Both the position numbers and the translations under genes were made by a program. A DNA stretch of 64,000 nt. It comes from Nostoc sp. KVJ3 (GTDB lineage: Bacteria > Cyanobacteriota > Cyanobacteriia > Cyanobacteriales > Nostocaceae). Every line of letters starts with the position of its first letter. The stretch's first letter is position 1. Positions 59,996-64,000 of this stretch are shown here, piece by piece. The notes beneath the pieces were generated by a model that was not told where the DNA came from, did no database searches, and saw only the letters and a program-made list of their open reading frames with translations. The stretch is from NCBI RefSeq assembly GCF_026127265.1, contig NZ_WWFG01000011.1:1-64000 (forward strand), written 5' to 3'.

Positions 59996-60295
59996 TACTC
60001 TACGGTTAGGCTTGCGCCCACGCAATTAAGTTTTTAGCTATTTCGCCGTAAGCTTCCCACTAAAACCATGATAAAGAGTCCACTCCGTGACCATTCCCGT
60101 GACCCGCAACGGCTCGCGGGAGCGGATGACATCGACACATGCTTCGGAGACTTCTGCTTTGTGAGTTCGGAGACATTTTCAATCTGACCGAGCGGCTCTA
60201 CGATGTATACTCTGCCGTGACCTGAGCCGAGCGCTAGCTATGCCCCCTAGATCGCCGCATCCAGATTGGGGGTTAGGTAAACATAGGTTGCCATC

Positions 60296-60421
60296 CTATC
60301 CCTCTTGTGTCACTTTGGTAGAAGCCAATCGTTGTAAGCCTTCTGGAGCTTCAATTTCTGGGTTTTGCCTATAAATTCTAGTTTCTGTTAATAAATAAAA
60401 GCTCAAAGCCTGATTCAATCA
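60296..60421 (-). pseudogene. C-terminal coding relic
   Basis: A minus-strand frame reads NQALSFYLLTETRIYRQNPE and ends LQRLASTKVTQEG plus stop. It looks like a genuine protein C-terminus without its start. The family is not recognised; it may derive from a transposase or regulator. Confidence 0.3.
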
Positions 60422-60588
60422 AAGGTTGAGAATTTCGCTTTGATTATTGTTTTCCAAAAGTGACATAACAGGGCTATCCCGCTCACCCACATCCGGGGAT
60501 TGCAGGACTCGATCAGGTCTCCTAGCTTCAGGTCTGCCTTTGTACAGTGGTAGAACTGCTGCGAACTCAGATCGTTGATCGCTGCCAT
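60415..60588 (-). pseudogene. Arr-like rifampin ADP-ribosyltransferase 5' remnant
   Basis: After an AGGAGC site and ATG (60588), the frame reads SQQFYHCTKADLKLGDLIE, closely matching the N-terminus of Arr enzymes (FYHGTKADLK.GDLI), with Cys in place of Gly. The similarity stops after that, and the rest of the frame (MWVSGIALLCHFW) does not fit the family. It is a degraded relic of an Arr-like gene of about 140 residues. Confidence 0.5.
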
Positions 60589-60849
60589 CGGCTTGCTCCT
60601 TTTACTGTTCGACTGCATTGAAATCACGGGATAGTTATAACCTTTGCTGCAAAACCTACCAACTTGGTGTTCGTCAAAGACGTGCCGAACGCGAGTGCAT
60701 TCCGCAGCAAAGGCGTTGCCTCTCGTTCACGAAGTGTCCCCGATAGGAGAAGAGAAGGTATCGCCCTTACCTCAAAACGAAAAATTACCCAGCTATATCC
60801 TTCCCACTCTTGTAATTCATCGCTCTGGGTTTCCTCTTGCCTATAGGGA

Positions 60850-61032
60850 CTACTTTCGATTTCTTGGGAGGTTGAGGCGGATGGCATTTCTCGCAATATA
60901 GAGGTCGGACTCCGAAGGTTTCTCGTTCTCAATGAGTTCTGGCTCTGGTAAATAGCAATGTGTGTCTTCGGCTGCTTCACTCAATGCGTGGATAATGCCA
61001 GCACAGTATCTCAAGTTATTGCGGTTCTCATT
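60850..61032 (-). pseudogene. Unrecognised coding relic
   Basis: A start-less minus-strand frame reads RNNLRYCAGIIHALSEAAED then ELIENEKPSESDLYIARNAI, ending at a TAG. Composition is strongly protein-like, but no family is recognised. It lies between the acetyltransferase relic and repeat-rich sequence (60660-60760 contains dispersed GAACGCGAGTGCATTCCGC-type repeats). Confidence 0.35.
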
Positions 61033-61042
61033 TCAGTGACAA

Positions 61043-61429
61043 TTAGCTACATACAGGCAGCTTTTGAATTAATGCCGTTGCGATCCCTTGCCGTCGGTGT
61101 GCGGCAGCAACAGCTAGATCGTAGATGTAAATCTCGCTGCGCTCCTGCTCGAACTTTTTAAGCTCGTAGGCAGTAAGACCGCCAACGACCTCACCTTCTT
61201 TCAATGCAGCGATCGCAATGAAGTAGTCACTATCGAGCAGTTGCCGCAGATAGTCTGCACTAGGTGGATTTCCATAGGTCTCCACCTCATCGAATGCCTC
61301 ACCAAAGGTCGCTAATAGAGCTTCCATTAATGCAACGTCCTCTGGCACGATCTGTTGAATGCTTAACTTAAGTTCATTGGTATTTCCTAAGCTATATTCC
61401 TGCTGAACGGCTAAATCCTGCTCGTTCAT
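61043..61429 (-). pseudogene. Truncated AAC(3)-I-like GNAT acetyltransferase
   Basis: The 128-codon frame matches the N-terminal two thirds of AAC(3)-I-type aminoglycoside acetyltransferases: VALMEALLATFGEAFDEVET, YELKKFEQERSEIYIYDLAV, and the acetyl-CoA loop RRQGIATALI. It then ends KLPVCS and stop, where intact enzymes continue with ARGAYVIFVQ and the final strands. The GNAT core is incomplete, so activity is unlikely. The start has no clear ribosome site. Confidence 0.75.
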
Positions 61430-61623
61430 ACAATATCAGACGAAAGGGCTAAACCCAAAAATCAGTTGATTATCGTTTGCTGTTATGGCTGTCTTTGGGG
61501 TGCAGTTATCGGAATTGCGACGTTATTTATCAGGCCCAGATGAGGGAATGAGTTAGAGGGTGGTTATTTCGCCAAACATCAAAATAAGACCTTGAGAAGG
61601 CCAACGTTAATCGCTTGTTGTAT

Positions 61624-61661
61624 GGCTGTTTTGAGTGATTGGATAACAATTAAAGAGGATT
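61624..61661 (+). repeat. Dispersed 40-bp repeat, copy 2
   Basis: Matches 39391-39430 with few differences (GGCTGTTTTGAGTGATTGG followed by ATAACAATTAAAGAGGATT). It lies in 61430-61803, a stretch with no assignable gene; a 62-codon minus-strand ORF there shares the repeat's translation and is not counted. Confidence 0.45.
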
Positions 61662-61803
61662 GAATTTCTGTCGAATCTATCAACTTTTGTATTCGAGTCC
61701 CAAAAAGTCCGGTTCGTTGGTACAGCAATGGAACCAGAATCGATTACTGCCGATATCTGTGCGATTTTTTCTATTGATACTTCTGTTGCCGTCAATTGAC
61801 TTT

Positions 61804-63015
61804 TTATTCAACAGCGTATTTTATCGCTGCTTGAAATTTGGGTAAGGCACGAGAAATCATTTCTTCGCTGGCAGTAAGGGAAATCCGAAAGTAACCGGGT
61901 ATTTCCTGGGGTGTACCTGGTAAAACAAATACATCGTGACTTGCCAGTAGTTCCGCAAAAGCACAGTCATCTTCCCAAGGAGATCGCACCAACAAAAAGA
62001 ATGTTCCATCGGGGGTATGCAGTTGATAACCCATGCCTCGCAGCGACGAATCCATCCAATCTCGCTTTTTTTGTAAATGCTCCATATTTATGTTTATTTT
62101 TTCCAAGTCGCTTAGGGCATATTGCATTAGTACGCTAGGAAAACACCAACCAAAAGCACTTACTTGTAACATAGCGATTACTCGCCTTATTTCTTCCCGC
62201 TTGGGCATAGTGGAAGGAAGAGCGATATATCCGATACGTTGACCGGGAGCCATTAAGGTTTTACTGTAACCATATACCAAGAAAGAAAATGGGTAAAACT
62301 GGGTCGGGCTGGGACAAGATTGGTGATCAAAAACAATGCGGCTGAAGGTTTCATCAGAAATCATGTAAATCACCTTGCCGTAGAGTTTAGAAGCCTCAGC
62401 TAGTATAGTTGCCAAACCCTCTAGAGTCCTAGCTGAAAAAATCTTACCTGTAGGGTTGTGAGGTGAATTAACAATTATTGCTCGAGTTCGTTCGGTAATT
62501 GCTTCAGCGATCGCCTCCAAATTTATATCGAAGGTGCTGGTATCTACAGGCACACCCACTGGAACCGCACCTGTAAAATGCACCATACGCCTATAACCTA
62601 ACCACGGTGGAGTCAAAATAATTACCTCATCCCCTTCCCCAGCTACTATTTGCAGACAAATCGCCAAACCGACTAGAGTCCCATTAGTCATAAAAATATC
62701 TTCAGGCAATATAGAAAGTCCGCGTTTATCCTGAAGAGATGCAGATACAGTAACCCGTGATTCGGGAATATTTCCCTTGTAGCCATACCAACTGGAGTTT
62801 TGTGCTACACTCCAACGTTGCAGGGCTTCTACAAACCCTGGAAGTGGCATTTCATGAGCATCACCCAAGGAAAAATCAAGGCTTTCCGGCTCAGTTCGGC
62901 GACTCATATAGGTCGCTGAAGCGTAAAATTTACTTATAGGCGTTTGGTAATCTAATTTCTTCAATAACTGTGGTGATATGAAGTGAATTTTGCCTTCATC
63001 TGTCGTATCCGGCAT
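61804..63015 (-). CDS. PLP-dependent aminotransferase (class I/II)
   Basis: The 403-aa fold-type I enzyme has the conserved Asn-Pro region NSPHNPTGKIFS, the Asp binding the PLP pyridine N in MISDETFSRI, the Schiff-base lysine in VYGYSKTLMAPGQRIGY, and the C-terminal Arg in GYFRISLTAS. Aspartate/aromatic-type specificity is likely; the exact substrate is not evident. The gene is complete and has no close co-oriented partner within the window. Confidence 0.85.
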   Translation of the reverse strand: MPDTTDEGKIHFISPQLLKKLDYQTPISKFYASATYMSRRTEPESLDFSLGDAHEMPLPGFVEALQRWSVAQNSSWYGYKGNIPESRVTVSASLQDKRGLSILPEDIFMTNGTLVGLAICLQIVAGEGDEVIILTPPWLGYRRMVHFTGAVPVGVPVDTSTFDINLEAIAEAITERTRAIIVNSPHNPTGKIFSARTLEGLATILAEASKLYGKVIYMISDETFSRIVFDHQSCPSPTQFYPFSFLVYGYSKTLMAPGQRIGYIALPSTMPKREEIRRVIAMLQVSAFGWCFPSVLMQYALSDLEKININMEHLQKKRDWMDSSLRGMGYQLHTPDGTFFLLVRSPWEDDCAFAELLASHDVFVLPGTPQEIPGYFRISLTASEEMISRALPKFQAAIKYAVE

Positions 63016-63155
63016 AACCCCAGCCTTTGATTGCTATCTGATGCAGGCAGTATAGTCGTAATTGCATACATTAACAACAAGCGAGCGCATCTAGATTATC
63101 TTCAAGTACGATCATACTGGCATAGAAATCATCAACCTATCCCACTAATAACCAA

Positions 63156-64000
63156 CTATTTAGGAACAGTAGTTGCGTTGAGTTCATCCCTTTTCCCTTT
63201 TCCCCTCTTGCTACTACCTTGTGTCACCTTCGATTCTGATTCTTGCTTACTGGAGTTGACCATTTTCACCAAATGCTGATTTAGATAACTCTGCGCCGAA
63301 ATGTACAAGCTTTCCCAAATCTCTTGATTGCGGCTGATTTTTGTTCCAACTGTATTTCCTGCTGTTTTCTCCGACACCAAGTATTTACGGAAATAGTTAT
63401 TCCACAAGTGTTGGAGAAAATCTTCAGCAAATTCGTTAAACGGCAGAATCCATTTATAGTCTTTATCCAGAAATACCCGATAAGACGCAATTATCGGTAG
63501 TGCCAAGTCAGTTGGCGCACCAAACCCAAAAGAATACTTGCTGTCAGGCAACAATGTAGTTTTACGTGTATCTATTGATGCTAAATCGTTAGCACCCTTT
63601 CTTCTGGGGTTGCTAATATGGTCTTGGATTATTTCGTAGAGTCTTTGCTCTATCCACAAAGCATGAGTTAGCAAAGGCAAAAGTGCAGTTAATCTTTCTC
63701 TTTCTGCGTCTGTGATGTTACTTGGAAGACTCATTCCTGCTGGGTGCTTGGTTCGTTTATTGCTGTCGGGGTTGTATTTATTCCTGTCGAGGCAGTAAAT
63801 GAGCTTGAGCAAGTGGGTGACATTACACTGGGCATTTCTGGGAGCGCCGCTTTGATTCTGGTAATAAGCGATGCGGAATTTTCTATCTTCTTTCTGTTCT
63901 AACTGGGCTAAATACTGCTTGATGAATTTGTAATCACCCCTGGCGTTGACTTTGGAGCGAGAATCTACTGGCGTTGTAGTATTTGAAGCTAGGGCTATAT
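63156..64000 (-). CDS. Hypothetical protein, 5' end beyond the window
   Basis: The frame stays open to the window edge; the TTG at 63812 is only an internal codon. Visible features are KVNARGDYKFIKQYLAQLEQ, RIAYYQNQSGAPRNAQCNVT, a helical middle (TDAERERLTALLPLLTHALW) and a basic C-terminus. The region with N-Q-S-G and R-N-A-Q is reminiscent of AIPR-type abortive-infection proteins, but this is a weak impression. At least 281 residues are encoded here. Confidence 0.5.
   Translation of the reverse strand, partial: IALASNTTTPVDSRSKVNARGDYKFIKQYLAQLEQKEDRKFRIAYYQNQSGAPRNAQCNVTHLLKLIYCLDRNKYNPDSNKRTKHPAGMSLPSNITDAERERLTALLPLLTHALWIEQRLYEIIQDHISNPRRKGANDLASIDTRKTTLLPDSKYSFGFGAPTDLALPIIASYRVFLDKDYKWILPFNEFAEDFLQHLWNNYFRKYLVSEKTAGNTVGTKISRNQEIWESLYISAQSYLNQHLVKMVNSSKQESESKVTQGSSKRGKGKRDELNATTVPK

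Noticed and set aside
60624..60980. 118-codon minus-strand ORF
   Set aside because: It runs through dispersed palindromes and overlaps a better coding relic in another frame.
61607..61795. 62-codon minus-strand ORF
   Set aside because: Part of it translates the dispersed 40-bp repeat also found at 39391; no independent coding support.
1..64000. tRNA or rRNA genes
   Set aside because: No cloverleaf or conserved rRNA segment was recognised on either strand by inspection.

Overview
The window looks like DNA from a filamentous, Nostoc/Anabaena-type cyanobacterium. The octamer GCGATCGC (HIP1) recurs throughout, short dispersed palindromic repeats lie between and inside genes, and the recognisable proteins are of cyanobacterial type: a CHASE3 histidine kinase, a sucrose-phosphate synthase and phosphatase pair, a split Ser/Thr-kinase ATPase, and IS630, ISAs1 and IS200/IS605 relatives. 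Whether this is a large plasmid or a chromosomal region carrying an integrated element cannot be decided from sequence alone. The block at about 20-39 kb is plasmid- or conjugative-element-like.

Layout. (1) 0.4-2.3 kb: a decayed kinase/ATPase gene and a hypothetical gene. (2) 2.5-19.3 kb: a polymorphic-toxin locus. A giant surface or secreted protein of about 4,660 codons (adhesin-type repeats, then YD/RHS repeats, then a HYD1-type ADP-ribosyltransferase tip) is split by one frameshift. It is followed by an ATGA-overlapping putative immunity gene, a TPR gene, a headless orphan RHS tip with a different ART-like toxin, and a second putative immunity gene. (3) 19.6-39.4 kb: an accessory or plasmid block with a coiled-coil protein, a ribbon-helix-helix repressor with an operator cluster, an ERF recombinase remnant, many small uncharacterised genes, an FtsK/TraD-like ATPase with two TM helices, an HNH-like protein, an IS630 copy at the 3' end of a methyltransferase gene, and a duplicated gene with a nonsense mutation. 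(4) 39.5-41.4 kb: cupin, TetR regulator with a clear operator, an alpha/beta-hydrolase stub and a TnpB remnant. (5) 41.5-59.7 kb: sucrose genes, an OmpR-type response regulator, TauE-like exporters, DacB, PBP1A, an FtsI-like PBP with an internal TGA, and a CHASE3 kinase, broken up by ISAs1 and another DDE insertion sequence and by two MITE families. (6) 59.8-61.4 kb: a gene graveyard. (7) 61.8-64 kb: an aminotransferase and a gene running off the window.

The most interesting signal is in region 5. Four intergenic sites (44246-44275, 44627-44656, 57773-57802, 58110-58139) each carry three 11-bp direct repeats of the form ATCGGKTA-N3. All lie in the same orientation relative to minus-strand transcription, each 16-18 bp upstream of a plausible -10 box. 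Two of the four do not precede a protein gene. They precede a pair of mutually similar stretches of about 80-90 nt that end in 12-13 bp terminator-like hairpins, which look like two paralogous small RNAs. The other two precede a small gene upstream of the sucrose genes and the FtsI-like PBP. The OmpR-type regulator (44662-45363) and the CHASE3 kinase (58248-59648) sit directly beside the two sRNA candidates, which suggests one two-component regulon for envelope and compatible-solute functions. This is inference from motif spacing and needs experimental testing.
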